A program made the translations under genes and the position numbers. A stretch of 41,376 nucleotides of DNA from CAADGY01 sp900696665. GTDB taxonomy: Bacteria; Acidobacteriota; Terriglobia; Bryobacterales; Bryobacteraceae. This document shows positions 23,398 to 32,955 of this stretch, in pieces (positions within the stretch are counted from its first letter, which is position 1; each line of letters begins with the position of its first letter). The DNA lies in NCBI GenBank assembly GCA_035063885.1, contig JAPSFM010000037.1, positions 1 to 41,376 of the forward strand, read 5' to 3'. A model generated the notes under the pieces. That model saw nothing but the letters and a program-made list of their open reading frames with translations. It was not told the origin of the DNA and ran no database searches.

Positions 23398-26300
23398 ATG
23401 GAGACATCGCGTAAGAAGGCAAGTCTGTTCTTCTGTATCATTCTGGCAGTCCTCGTCGCTCTGCCAGCGTTTCCGCAGGCCAGTACGTCGGCTGTCAATG
23501 GGACAGTTCGCGACCAGTCTTCGGCGGTCATCCCGGGAGCCACCGTGACGCTCACGAACACCGCCACAAACGTAAGCGCAACCACCACAGCCAATCAGGT
23601 CGGTTTCTTTCTGTTCGTTGGCGTGGTCCCGGGACCGTATCGGATCACCGCCGAGACACCCGGTTTCCAAAAGTTCGAGGGGACTCTCACGGTACAAGTG
23701 CAACAAGCCGCGGTAGTGAATATCACGCTGAATGTCGGGCAGACAGCGACGGAAGTTTCCGTCCACGACGTTACTCCGGTAGTAATCACCGACAGCCCTA
23801 CCCTCGGGCACACACTCGAGCAATCGCGCATCGAGGCGTTGCCGATCAACGGACGCGCCCTCACATCCCTGCTGCAAACCGTTCCTGGAATGGAGGGCAC
23901 GCGCGCCTTCGGACTGCGCCAGATGTCGTTCGATATGGTGCTGGACGGCGCAACTCTCACCGACCGTTATTCCTGGAACACCGTGACCCCCCGGCAACCC
24001 GGTTTGGATTCTGTACAGGAATTCCGTGTTGAGAACAACTCCTCCTCGGCTAAGTTCTCCCGCCCAACCTCGATCGTCGTCACCACGAAGGGCGGCACCA
24101 ACGAAATCCACGGAACGTTGTTTGAAACCAACCGGAACAGCGGCTACGGCGTGGCCCGGCGGCGGCAGGATACTTGGAAGAAGGCTTCCTTCCTGAACCG
24201 CAACGAGTTTGGATTCAGTGTGGGGGGGCCGGTCTATCTCCCCAAGATCTACAACGGGAAAAATAAGACCTTCTGGTTCACGTCCACGGAGTGGTACCGG
24301 GAGATTTCAAGCCTCACCCTTCAAACCTCACTCCCGACACAGGCGATGCGGGACGGGAACCTGGCCGGGCTGACAAATGCGGCCGGCAATCCGCTTACTA
24401 TGTATGATCCCTGGTCGACCGATTCGGTCACCTGGTCTCGTGTGCCATATCCGAACAATCAACTGCCGAAAAACCGGCAGAGTCCGCTGTCCAAGTACCT
24501 GCTCCAGTACACACAGTTGCCCACCCACCCAGAGGTGAACGGTTTTGCCGCCCCTAACTACACAGGTTCCTGGTCACCATTCAACTATCAATGGACTACA
24601 TCCAGCCGTGTTGACCACCGGTTCAGCGAAAAGGACTCGTTTTACGGCCGCTACACAAAGGGCAGCTACAACCGCATCGGCCAGTTTTATGGCGTCCCGT
24701 CCACGAACTGGGAGAAAGTGCCTGGTAACACCCAATCGACTTTAAGTCCGAACTGGAGTCTGGCCCTCTCGGAAGTTCATACTTTCTCGCCAACCTTCTT
24801 CAACGAGTTATTGGTGACCGCAACGCGCACGAGATTCGACGTGGCCACCGGTGATCCCACCCGGATGTACAACTCGGAGTTGGGGCTCCCCAATCCTTTC
24901 AACGTGAAGCAGTGGCCTGGCTTATACGATCTGGGATTTGGCGGCGACTATCTGTTTGAGACGCAGAACGGCAACGGCTTCTATGCCCTCTATACCATCC
25001 TGGACGACAATGCGACCAAGATCGTTGGGCGGCATGAGTTGCAGTTTGGCTTCCACTTTCGTGCCGATCAGATGAACCTGCTGCCGCAACAGCAACAGGG
25101 CGCCGGCAGCTTCAGTTGGAATTCTCTCGGCACCTCTCTCTATGACCCCACTACACCGCGTAACAACCCGAGTGCGGTTCCTTTCACCGGGGATATGTTC
25201 GCGAATTTCTACCTGGGTATTGGGAGGTATAACAACCAGTTGAATCGCGGAATGTTTTATGCCCGGTCCAAGGAGTATGCCGGGTACTTTCAGGACAACT
25301 GGCGCGTGTCATCCAGGCTGACGCTGAACCTGGGTCTGCGATACGATCTGTTCCCGCCGTATTACGAGAAAAACAACGCGGTGTCCAGTTTCGACCCATC
25401 TGACAAATCGGTGGTTCTGGGCGCGCCCCTCGAGAAGTTATATGCGCTTGGCTATACATTTCCGGCCATTGTGAACCGGCTGTCCGACATGGGTATGAAG
25501 TTTAAGACCTACAAGGATGCCGGCTGGCCCGAGCACATGATCCACACTTCCAAGGACGGCTGGGGGCCGCGGATCGGCTTCGCGTACCGGACGGGAGACG
25601 GGGACAAGCCCTTCGTACTGCGTGGCGGGTACCGAATCTCATACTTCCACTTTGTCATGGGCGGCTGGGCGGCACGGATGCGCATGAATGCTCCGATGAC
25701 CGCGAGGTTCTATGGTCCCACCGGGGATCAGAATCAGGCAGCCTATTCACCGGACGGCATCGGCAATTACCTGCTCCGTTCGGTGCCCGTCTACATCTCG
25801 GGCCAGAACACTACCAGTGACATGGTGCAGCCCACCAACGCGAGAGGATTGGCCCGTGGCTGCTGTGGCGTGTCAGCCTTTAACCTGGACATGCCCGATC
25901 CGCGCGTGCAGGACTGGAACTTCACGGTCGAGAAGGAGATCATGGAGAACACCGTTGTCCGCGCCGGCTACTTCGGAAATCATAGCTCGCGGTTGGAGCA
26001 GCTCTATCAATACAACAACCCCACACCCGACTATGTCTGGTTCACCACGACACGCAACCCGCTTCCCACGGGCGAGTACTCCAACGTGGCCCGGAGGTTC
26101 TTCGACCAGACCACCTACGGGACGCTGGAAACGTGGCAGAACACGGGCTGGGGGAACGCAAACGGGTTCCAAATCGAAGCGGAACGCCGCTATGCGAAGG
26201 GATACGCGTTCCAATTGTTCTATGTGATGACGAACTCGATGATGGCCGGCGGCGGCGGATATTCGGGCACCTCTCCCATACCCGAAGTGAATCAGTTTCT

Positions 26301-27099
26301 GCCCGGAACAGTTCCCACGGACAAGGACGAGCGCAACGCGTTTCTGAACTACCAGCGGGATATCAGCACTCCGAAGCACCGCGTCCGTTGGAATTTTCTG
26401 GTGGACCTGCCGTTCGGCAAGGGCAAGCCGGTTCTCGGAAACGCGGGAAGCTGGCTAAACCGGTTGGTGGGCGGCTGGCAAGTTGCCGGTATGGGTTCGC
26501 TACAGAGCACGTACTTCGCGCTGCCAACCAACCTGTTCCCGAACGGCAATAAGATCGAAGTTTACGGTTACAAGTATCCGATCGAGGACTGCACCAGCGG
26601 AACCTGCTATCCGGGTTATCTGTGGTGGAACGGCTACATCCCAGCGTACAGGATCAACAGCAAAGATCCGGTCACCGGTAAGCCCAACGGCTACATGGGC
26701 GTTCCGGCGGATTACAAACCGGCAGTCCAACCGTTTTATCCCTATCCGGCCGACTATCTGTCACGGTCTGCGGCGACCGATCCGATGTATCCGTGGTACG
26801 GCACCAACACCGAGTGGATCACCCTGAACAACGGGGCACACCAGCGTGTTAACTGGGGCGGACTTCCGCCCTTGCGCAACCAGTACCTCCCGAGCACGAT
26901 CCAATGGGGGTTTGACGCTTCGATCTTCAAGAACATCTCGATCACGGAGCGTTTTAAAGTCCGCCTGAATGGAGACTTTTTCAACGTGTTCAACCATCCA
27001 GGCAATCCCAGCGGTGTCGCGAGCACTGGCTTCCTGTCCACGCGAAATTCTGGTTATTCCGCACGGCAGATCCAGTTGACGCTTCGTGTGAGCTGGTAA
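23398..27099 (+). CDS. Oar-like TonB-dependent receptor
   Basis: 1233 residues, with AAAGGAGAAAGG upstream of the ATG. A signal peptide (about 1-28) is followed by a carboxypeptidase-regulatory-like domain (about 30-115: AVNGTVRDQSSAVIPGATVT, then GVVPGPYRITAETPGF), then a plug domain (ITDSPTLGHTLEQSRIEALPINGR, the 'LPINGR' typical of this group) and a large outer-membrane beta-barrel ending in a C-terminal aromatic (RVSW). Oar-type receptors of Acidobacteriota are thought to import oligosaccharides or peptides using TonB energy. Substrate unknown. It converges with a second such receptor. Confidence 0.92.
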   Translation: METSRKKASLFFCIILAVLVALPAFPQASTSAVNGTVRDQSSAVIPGATVTLTNTATNVSATTTANQVGFFLFVGVVPGPYRITAETPGFQKFEGTLTVQVQQAAVVNITLNVGQTATEVSVHDVTPVVITDSPTLGHTLEQSRIEALPINGRALTSLLQTVPGMEGTRAFGLRQMSFDMVLDGATLTDRYSWNTVTPRQPGLDSVQEFRVENNSSSAKFSRPTSIVVTTKGGTNEIHGTLFETNRNSGYGVARRRQDTWKKASFLNRNEFGFSVGGPVYLPKIYNGKNKTFWFTSTEWYREISSLTLQTSLPTQAMRDGNLAGLTNAAGNPLTMYDPWSTDSVTWSRVPYPNNQLPKNRQSPLSKYLLQYTQLPTHPEVNGFAAPNYTGSWSPFNYQWTTSSRVDHRFSEKDSFYGRYTKGSYNRIGQFYGVPSTNWEKVPGNTQSTLSPNWSLALSEVHTFSPTFFNELLVTATRTRFDVATGDPTRMYNSELGLPNPFNVKQWPGLYDLGFGGDYLFETQNGNGFYALYTILDDNATKIVGRHELQFGFHFRADQMNLLPQQQQGAGSFSWNSLGTSLYDPTTPRNNPSAVPFTGDMFANFYLGIGRYNNQLNRGMFYARSKEYAGYFQDNWRVSSRLTLNLGLRYDLFPPYYEKNNAVSSFDPSDKSVVLGAPLEKLYALGYTFPAIVNRLSDMGMKFKTYKDAGWPEHMIHTSKDGWGPRIGFAYRTGDGDKPFVLRGGYRISYFHFVMGGWAARMRMNAPMTARFYGPTGDQNQAAYSPDGIGNYLLRSVPVYISGQNTTSDMVQPTNARGLARGCCGVSAFNLDMPDPRVQDWNFTVEKEIMENTVVRAGYFGNHSSRLEQLYQYNNPTPDYVWFTTTRNPLPTGEYSNVARRFFDQTTYGTLETWQNTGWGNANGFQIEAERRYAKGYAFQLFYVMTNSMMAGGGGYSGTSPIPEVNQFLPGTVPTDKDERNAFLNYQRDISTPKHRVRWNFLVDLPFGKGKPVLGNAGSWLNRLVGGWQVAGMGSLQSTYFALPTNLFPNGNKIEVYGYKYPIEDCTSGTCYPGYLWWNGYIPAYRINSKDPVTGKPNGYMGVPADYKPAVQPFYPYPADYLSRSAATDPMYPWYGTNTEWITLNNGAHQRVNWGGLPPLRNQYLPSTIQWGFDASIFKNISITERFKVRLNGDFFNVFNHPGNPSGVASTGFLSTRNSGYSARQIQLTLRVSW

Positions 27100-27118
27100 C
27101 GACAGCTTTTTCTACTTT

Positions 27119-27157
27119 GGGCCGGAGCCGCATATTTTGGGGTTCCGGCCCTTTTCT
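27119..27157 (+). terminator. Rho-independent terminator of the first TonB receptor
   Basis: GGGCCGGAGCC (27119-27129) pairs with GGTTCCGGCCC (27141-27151) through an 11-nt loop and is followed by TTTTCT (27152-27157). It lies 20 nt after the stop. Read from the opposite strand the stem is followed by A-rich sequence, so it serves only the rightward gene. Confidence 0.85.
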
Positions 27158-27164
27158 ATAGTTG

Positions 27165-30100
27165 TTAGAAAACAATCTTCAAAGAGAGTTGGATTGTTCG
27201 GGGTGTCCGGGCAGAGGAGAACGCTCCGAAGTTCCGGTCCACCTGGTTGCCCTGGCTGTCGAACCGCGCCGTGGTGAACAATCCGGAAAACTGCGTGTGG
27301 TTCCACGCATTGAAAAGTTCCGTACGGAACTGGATATACCGTGATTCAGAGTACAGCGGCACTCGTTTGCTGATATTGATGTCCCAATTGTTGATTCCGG
27401 GGCCGCGTAGAATCCCCACACCGGCATTGCCGAAACCGCCTCGCGGTGTGCGGGCAAACGCCTCTTTGTTGAAGTTGCGGAAGAAAGTGCGATCGCCTTT
27501 CGGCAGATATGGATCTCCGACGACTGTAATGCGTGCGCCTTCCGAAGAGCCGGTGATGTCCGCGGCATCGACCGTGCTCATACCCGGCGTAAACGGAGAA
27601 CCGCTGATGAAAGAAGTGATGCCGCTGATCTGCCAGTTGTCGAGTACCCAGGCGGTGGGCTTCCAGCCGAGACGCGTGCCAACCTTCGGCAGGTCGTACA
27701 TGTAGTTGAACACCAGTGTGTGCGTACGGTCGAACGCCAGCGGGCCATAGTTGCGCTCGCGGGCGGGGAAGTAAGGACTGACGCTCGATGTATCGGTGTC
27801 CGCCACGCCCAATGTCTTGGACCACGTATAGGCCAGGCCGAACTGAAAGTTGCTTGTCAGGCGCCGGTTGGCCGACACCTGAAGCGAATTGTAGTTGGAT
27901 GAACCAACGTGCTCCTGGACAGTCAGATCACCGTACCCCATGTACGGTCTGAAGAAATTATCGGGGAGCGGGCGGGTTGGCTGGGTCGGATCAGAGTTTG
28001 CGGTGTCGAAACGCGCATACATCGCGACAGGGTTGATGTTACGCCGCAGGTAGAGATGCCGCGAAAGTGAAGCGACGTAAGAGACGTCGATCACTGAATC
28101 GCCAATCTGCCGCTGCACGCCAAGGCTGAAGTTCATCGTGCTGGGCGTTGCGTGGTCGCCATAGAGCACACTCAGGTTCGAAGGCCCGATAGCGCCGCCG
28201 CCCTGTGCATAGTTGTCGAGATTGCCATAGTACAGCGTGGGTGTGTAAGACAGTGGCGGGTTGCCGATGGCGCTCGCGAAGGGATTGCTTTGACCCATGT
28301 CGAAGAAGCGCCCCCATCCTCCGCGCAAAGCCGTCTTCCCGTCACCGAAGAGATCGTAGGCAAAGCCGAAGCGCGGGCCGAGCGACACCGCCGGACGCGT
28401 GTACAGACCGCGCGGATAGCCATTGACGCCTCCGACCGCGGTGCCATTAGCCGGATCGCCCGTTCCGGGCACAAACTGTCCAATCAGCGGAGCGAACGCC
28501 AACTCGCCCGTAAGCGGGTTTTGTGCGACCCGGGATCCGGCGGCATTGCGCGCCGGACGGTAGAGGGCCGGCGCCATGGCCGGATTGAATAGCGCCGGAT
28601 CGAGAGTGGCCGCCATGTTATTCAACTCTTTAATCGGTGGCATGTGGTAGAACCTAACGCCGAAGTCGAGCGTCAAGCGGCGGCTTACTTTCCAGTTATC
28701 CTGCACATACCACTCCGCCGCCCAGTAGTGCTGCTTACTATCTACGCGTAACTGCGCTTCCTGATACGATTGGAAGTAACCTAACAGCGCGTTCGCAAAG
28801 CCGTGTCCGGCATCAAAGGGGTTATTTGTATCCCGCCCAAAGTTGAAACTACCCCGAATGGGACCGGCGAGGGGCGCCTCCACGTACGTCCGCTCGATGA
28901 AGATACCCGTTTTGAAATTATGCGAACCGAAGACCTTACTCAAGTTGTTCTGGACCGAGTAAACGGGGTTGCGGTAACGGTTCGGCAGAGAGTTCTGAAG
29001 ATGATAATTCACTGAATTTACAGGAGTGCCTCCGAAGCTGATACTGGGGCCATGGTCGGAGTACCGGTCAGGATCGCTGAACCACTGCGCCGGGTTGCCC
29101 AGGTTGGCGCGTCCGGCAACGCTGGGATCGAGTAAGTCGAAGTCGCGATTTACTTTTGTAAAGCCGAAGATGGTTTCATTCACCATGGTGGGCGAAAAGG
29201 TCTTCGTCGCATGCACGACATGGCCGAGGCCATATCGTAGTTGTTCAATAGGCGTCAGAAAGTAGTTAATGTTGCCGGTTTGCCACGAGCCCCAAGGGTG
29301 CAGCAGGTTATCCCGGTCCTTACCGAAACGGTAATACAGGCGGAAGGTAGGGGACACATTGCTGTCGATGCGCAACATGTCGTTGCGGCGTGGCGTTCCT
29401 CCGCTATACTGCGACCGGTAGTTCCAGCGATGGACATCGTTCGGATTCGGGTCGTGATAATTCGGAAGTGGAAGAAACTCCAGCATGGACAGTCCCAGCG
29501 CATTGATGCGGGTCGCAGGGATGACATTGTTCGGAAACGGCTGTCCCGTGAGCGGGTCGCGGATCGGGATACGCGCGCCGTTCACATCGTAGCTTTGTGA
29601 AAAATCGCCTTTGCGCTCCCGTTCGGTCGGCATGTTTACGAAACGCGTGCCGTAGTCTCTCTTGACGCCGGTGAACTCCTGCGACCAGAAGAAGAAAAAC
29701 TTCTCCTTCGAAGTGTTGAATTTGCCCGGAATAAAGATAGGCCCGCCAATCGAGTAGCCGCTGATGCGGTAACGATAGGGCGATTTCGGTGTTTTGGTCC
29801 GGTTGTTAAAAAAGCTATTGGCATTGAGGCTCTCATGGCGGTAGAAGTTGTAAGCGGAGCCGTGGAACGACTGTGTGCCCGACTTGGTGATGGTTGTAAT
29901 GGCGCCGCCGCTGTTGCGGCCGTACTCCGCCTGGTAATTACTCGTCAGAATACGAACCTCCGCGATGGAGTCCATGTTCGGCATGAACGGCATGCTTCCA
30001 TTTGAATGCGTGTCGTGCGCGGTGACGCCGTCCACCGTAAAGTTCTTCTGATTGTCTCGCGCCCCATTTATGTAAATGCCCGCGTTTGACGCGGTCGTGG

Positions 30101-30608
30101 TTGCCTCACGCGCCGAATTCGTGTCCACAACGCCGGGTATTGTCTGCATCAAGGCAAAAAAATCCCGTCCTTTAAGCGCCAGATCGTTGACTTGCAGGCC
30201 GGTGACAACCCCGGATTTTTCAGCGCTCGAAAGTTGAAGCGCAGCCGCCTCGGCAGTGACGCTGATGGCTTCCCTGACCTCACCGATCTGCATCGTGACG
30301 TTGCCCAGGCTCCGGACCTCGCTCGAAGTCACGACGATATCCCTCATCTGAAGCGTTCTGAAACCGGCATTGGTAATCTCCAGCCTGTAGGTCCCCGATG
30401 GAACGACGGGAAAAACGAACCGCCCGTCGGCTCCTGAAGGCGCACTCAGAGCGGCGCCCGTGGATTGATTGGTGAGTGTGCACGAAGCGCCTGGAATTCC
30501 GGCGCCGCTGGGATCCACCAGCGTTCCGTTGACGGAACTCGACGTGCCCTGTGCGAACAAAACTGCGCCACAAAGCAAAAAAAGTGTACCGCAATGCAGG
30601 GAATTCAT
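27165..30608 (-). CDS. Oar-like TonB-dependent receptor
   Basis: 1147 residues from the ATG at 30608 (AAGGGG upstream; the signal peptide then starts MNSLHCGTLFLLCGAVLFAQ). A carboxypeptidase-regulatory-like domain (SSSVNGTLVDPSGAGIPGAS, then GTYRLEITNAGFRTLQ) precedes a plug with LKGRDFFALMQTIPGVVDT and the 'INGARDNQKNFTVDGV' block, then the beta-barrel, ending in a C-terminal phenylalanine (LSLKIVF). The plug motif (LKGRDFF) differs from the LPINGR of the convergent receptor, so the two belong to different subgroups and are not a recent duplication. Confidence 0.92.
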   Translation of the reverse strand: MNSLHCGTLFLLCGAVLFAQGTSSSVNGTLVDPSGAGIPGASCTLTNQSTGAALSAPSGADGRFVFPVVPSGTYRLEITNAGFRTLQMRDIVVTSSEVRSLGNVTMQIGEVREAISVTAEAAALQLSSAEKSGVVTGLQVNDLALKGRDFFALMQTIPGVVDTNSAREATTTASNAGIYINGARDNQKNFTVDGVTAHDTHSNGSMPFMPNMDSIAEVRILTSNYQAEYGRNSGGAITTITKSGTQSFHGSAYNFYRHESLNANSFFNNRTKTPKSPYRYRISGYSIGGPIFIPGKFNTSKEKFFFFWSQEFTGVKRDYGTRFVNMPTERERKGDFSQSYDVNGARIPIRDPLTGQPFPNNVIPATRINALGLSMLEFLPLPNYHDPNPNDVHRWNYRSQYSGGTPRRNDMLRIDSNVSPTFRLYYRFGKDRDNLLHPWGSWQTGNINYFLTPIEQLRYGLGHVVHATKTFSPTMVNETIFGFTKVNRDFDLLDPSVAGRANLGNPAQWFSDPDRYSDHGPSISFGGTPVNSVNYHLQNSLPNRYRNPVYSVQNNLSKVFGSHNFKTGIFIERTYVEAPLAGPIRGSFNFGRDTNNPFDAGHGFANALLGYFQSYQEAQLRVDSKQHYWAAEWYVQDNWKVSRRLTLDFGVRFYHMPPIKELNNMAATLDPALFNPAMAPALYRPARNAAGSRVAQNPLTGELAFAPLIGQFVPGTGDPANGTAVGGVNGYPRGLYTRPAVSLGPRFGFAYDLFGDGKTALRGGWGRFFDMGQSNPFASAIGNPPLSYTPTLYYGNLDNYAQGGGAIGPSNLSVLYGDHATPSTMNFSLGVQRQIGDSVIDVSYVASLSRHLYLRRNINPVAMYARFDTANSDPTQPTRPLPDNFFRPYMGYGDLTVQEHVGSSNYNSLQVSANRRLTSNFQFGLAYTWSKTLGVADTDTSSVSPYFPARERNYGPLAFDRTHTLVFNYMYDLPKVGTRLGWKPTAWVLDNWQISGITSFISGSPFTPGMSTVDAADITGSSEGARITVVGDPYLPKGDRTFFRNFNKEAFARTPRGGFGNAGVGILRGPGINNWDINISKRVPLYSESRYIQFRTELFNAWNHTQFSGLFTTARFDSQGNQVDRNFGAFSSARTPRTIQLSLKIVF

Positions 30609-30693
30609 TGTAAACGCCCCTTGTTTGAAGATGGAATTTACAGTATTAAACTCAGGGATTCGTGTCAACAGCCGGAAAAAAGTGCCAGAGGAC

Positions 30694-32439
30694 TCAGGCG
30701 CCGTGCTCTGTTTGGAGCCGTACGTCTTTCAACACGGCGCACCAGCCAGGCAGCCCGCGGTTTGAGGCGTAGAAATCGTCTTCGACGCAGATGACCGCGT
30801 CGATGGTTGTGCCGTCGCGCAGCGCGGTTGCGCGTTCGGCGAAATTCCAGGCCTTCAGCAGGAGATTCCGGCCATTTTGGCGAAGGTTGAGACGGACGTG
30901 CTTCCCGTTGAGGATGACGGGTTCGCCGCACACTGTCAGTCCACGGACCGCGAACAGCGGCGCGGGGTTTCCGAAACCGAATGGCGCAAGGTTCAGAACC
31001 TCGGCCATACTCGCATCGGTGATCTCGCTCAGGGATAATTCCGCGTCCACTTCAACGGTAGGCCGTAGGTCGTCCGGCTTCAGACAGCCGGCTGCGTAGG
31101 CATTGAGCCGGTCCCGGAATTCGGCAATCCTAGAAACGGGTAAAGCGAGTCCCGCTGCTTGCCGGTGTCCGCCGAAGCGTGTGAAGAGATCCGGCATGGA
31201 CTCGAGCGCTTCCAGCAGATGGAACGGGTGAACGCTGCGGCCGGATCCTTGCGCTTCCCCGTTCTCTTCTTCACTGAGCACGATAACGGGGCGGTGGAAT
31301 CGTTCCACCAGGCGGCTGGCGACAATACCCACAACACCCCGGTGCCACTCGCGTCCGGCAAAGACCAGTGCCATCTGGCTATCGGTGACGGGCACGCGCG
31401 AACATTCTTCCAAAATGGTTTGGACGATCTCCGACTCCGCCTGTTGCCGGTCCTGGTTGAGCGCATGCAACTGCCCGGCGATGTGCCGTGCCTCCTCCGG
31501 ATCGCCGGTGAGGAAAAGCCGGACGGCATCGTCGGCGCTCGCCATGCGGCCGGCGGCATTCATGCGAGGGGCGACGCGGAACGCGATCTGGCCGGCCGAG
31601 GGACACGCGCCGGCTGTGAATCCGGCCACTTCGAGCAACGCCCGAAGACCAGGATTACGGACATTACGAAGCCCCTCCAGTCCATGGCGCACAATGATAC
31701 GGTTCTCACCCGTCAAAGGGACCACATCGGCGATGGTGGCGATCGCCACCAGTTTCAGGAACGACTCGCTCAGCCGTTGAACTCTACCGGGGGGCCACCT
31801 CAGTCTGCTGAACAGCCCCTGCACCAATTTAAACGCTACGCCTGCTCCACAGAGATTCTTCTCCGGATAAGAGCAGTCGCGGCGGTTCGGATTGAGGATC
31901 GCGAGCGCACGCGGCAGTTCGGCTTCAGGCAGGTGATGATCCGTAACAATCACGTCGACGCCAAGCGCTTCCGCACGTGCGACCACATCTTCCGCGCGGA
32001 TGCCTGTATCGACGCTGACAATCAATCTGATGCCTTCGCTGGCGGCCCGGTCTATCACTTCCGGACGCATCCCATAGCCGTCGCGCAGCCGGTGCGGCAC
32101 ATGGTAAGTGGCCTCGCCGCCGGCAAGTTCAATGGCCTTTTTCAGAACTACGATGGAAGCGGTTCCGTCTACGTCGTAATCCCCATAGAGCAGAATCCTT
32201 TCACGATTCCGCACAGCGGCCAGCAAGCGCTCGACGGCGCGCGTCATGTCCGTCATCAGAAAGGGGTCGCAGAGGTCGTCGAGCGAAGGCCGCAAAAACC
32301 GGCTTGCTTCCGAGGGGTCTGTGTAACCGCGGCTGTAGAGCACGCGGGCAGCGGGAAGCCGAACGTCTAAAGCCTGGGCCAGCCGCGCGATCTCGTCCTT
32401 CGCGGGGGCGGGCACTATCCAGCGGGCGGCGTTCACCAT
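30694..32439 (-). CDS. recJ: Single-stranded-DNA exonuclease RecJ
   Basis: 581 residues. It degrades single-stranded DNA 5' to 3' in RecF-pathway recombination and mismatch repair. DHH-family motifs are all present: YGDYDVDG (motif I), SVDTGI (II), TDHHLPE (III), RMNAAGRM, GSGRSVHPFHLLEAL and GGHRQAAGLALP (DHHA1/RecJ C-terminal). It follows the 161-residue gene by 30 nt on the same strand and could be cotranscribed with the microcompartment genes upstream. Confidence 0.95.
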   Translation of the reverse strand: MVNAARWIVPAPAKDEIARLAQALDVRLPAARVLYSRGYTDPSEASRFLRPSLDDLCDPFLMTDMTRAVERLLAAVRNRERILLYGDYDVDGTASIVVLKKAIELAGGEATYHVPHRLRDGYGMRPEVIDRAASEGIRLIVSVDTGIRAEDVVARAEALGVDVIVTDHHLPEAELPRALAILNPNRRDCSYPEKNLCGAGVAFKLVQGLFSRLRWPPGRVQRLSESFLKLVAIATIADVVPLTGENRIIVRHGLEGLRNVRNPGLRALLEVAGFTAGACPSAGQIAFRVAPRMNAAGRMASADDAVRLFLTGDPEEARHIAGQLHALNQDRQQAESEIVQTILEECSRVPVTDSQMALVFAGREWHRGVVGIVASRLVERFHRPVIVLSEEENGEAQGSGRSVHPFHLLEALESMPDLFTRFGGHRQAAGLALPVSRIAEFRDRLNAYAAGCLKPDDLRPTVEVDAELSLSEITDASMAEVLNLAPFGFGNPAPLFAVRGLTVCGEPVILNGKHVRLNLRQNGRNLLLKAWNFAERATALRDGTTIDAVICVEDDFYASNRGLPGWCAVLKDVRLQTEHGA

Positions 32440-32469
32440 CGCGGTGGCTGCCGGTGGAGTATCACGGCT

Positions 32470-32955
32470 TCAATTCCTCGAGAAGTACCCGCCCATCGGG
32501 TCTTCTTCTTCGTCGTCGTCAGCGAAGGCGGAATCGATGTCACTCGATATGGAGAGGAACTCGGCGAACCAGTCCGTGTGGAGATGGAACATGAAATCGC
32601 GTCCCTGCACCTGAAACGATAACTCGACGACACAGGTGAACCCTTCGTAGTCACGCAAGTCCTCCAGCCGCCGCCGGTAGGTGCGCCCCTCCTCTACGGC
32701 GAGATCGGACGCATCCAGATCGTCAATCACGGAATCCACCTGGCTTGACGTGAATTGCCAGTGATGAAAAACGATGAGCGAGATACCCAGCCTGGCAGCC
32801 ACATCGATGAACTCTCTGAAATCCGGACGCCCGCGGGTGTCCCAATGTGTAACGGGCGATGGCTCGGATCCCGTGGCGGCGTAGAACACGACGAAATTAC
32901 GCCGGTTCAGTTCATCCACGATCTCGGTCTTGAGCGCATCGAGGTTCTGTTTCAT
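32470..32955 (-). CDS. Unknown protein coupled to the microcompartment aldehyde dehydrogenase
   Basis: 161 residues. No signal peptide or transmembrane helix. It has a predicted alpha/beta globular part (VVFYAATGSEPSPVTHWDTRGRP, LIVFHHWQF, FTCVVELSFQVQGRDFMFHL) and a strongly acidic tail (AFADDDEEEDPMGGYFSRN). Its ATG overlaps the stop of the aldehyde dehydrogenase gene (ATGA), which points to coupled translation and a shared function. The acidic tail is of a kind used in protein-protein contacts. I do not recognise a family. Confidence 0.75.
   Translation of the reverse strand: MKQNLDALKTEIVDELNRRNFVVFYAATGSEPSPVTHWDTRGRPDFREFIDVAARLGISLIVFHHWQFTSSQVDSVIDDLDASDLAVEEGRTYRRRLEDLRDYEGFTCVVELSFQVQGRDFMFHLHTDWFAEFLSISSDIDSAFADDDEEEDPMGGYFSRN

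Noticed and set aside
31159..32370. 403-codon plus-strand open frame opposite recJ
   Set aside because: Lies antisense to recJ, whose motifs are complete; such long antisense frames are normal in GC-rich genes.
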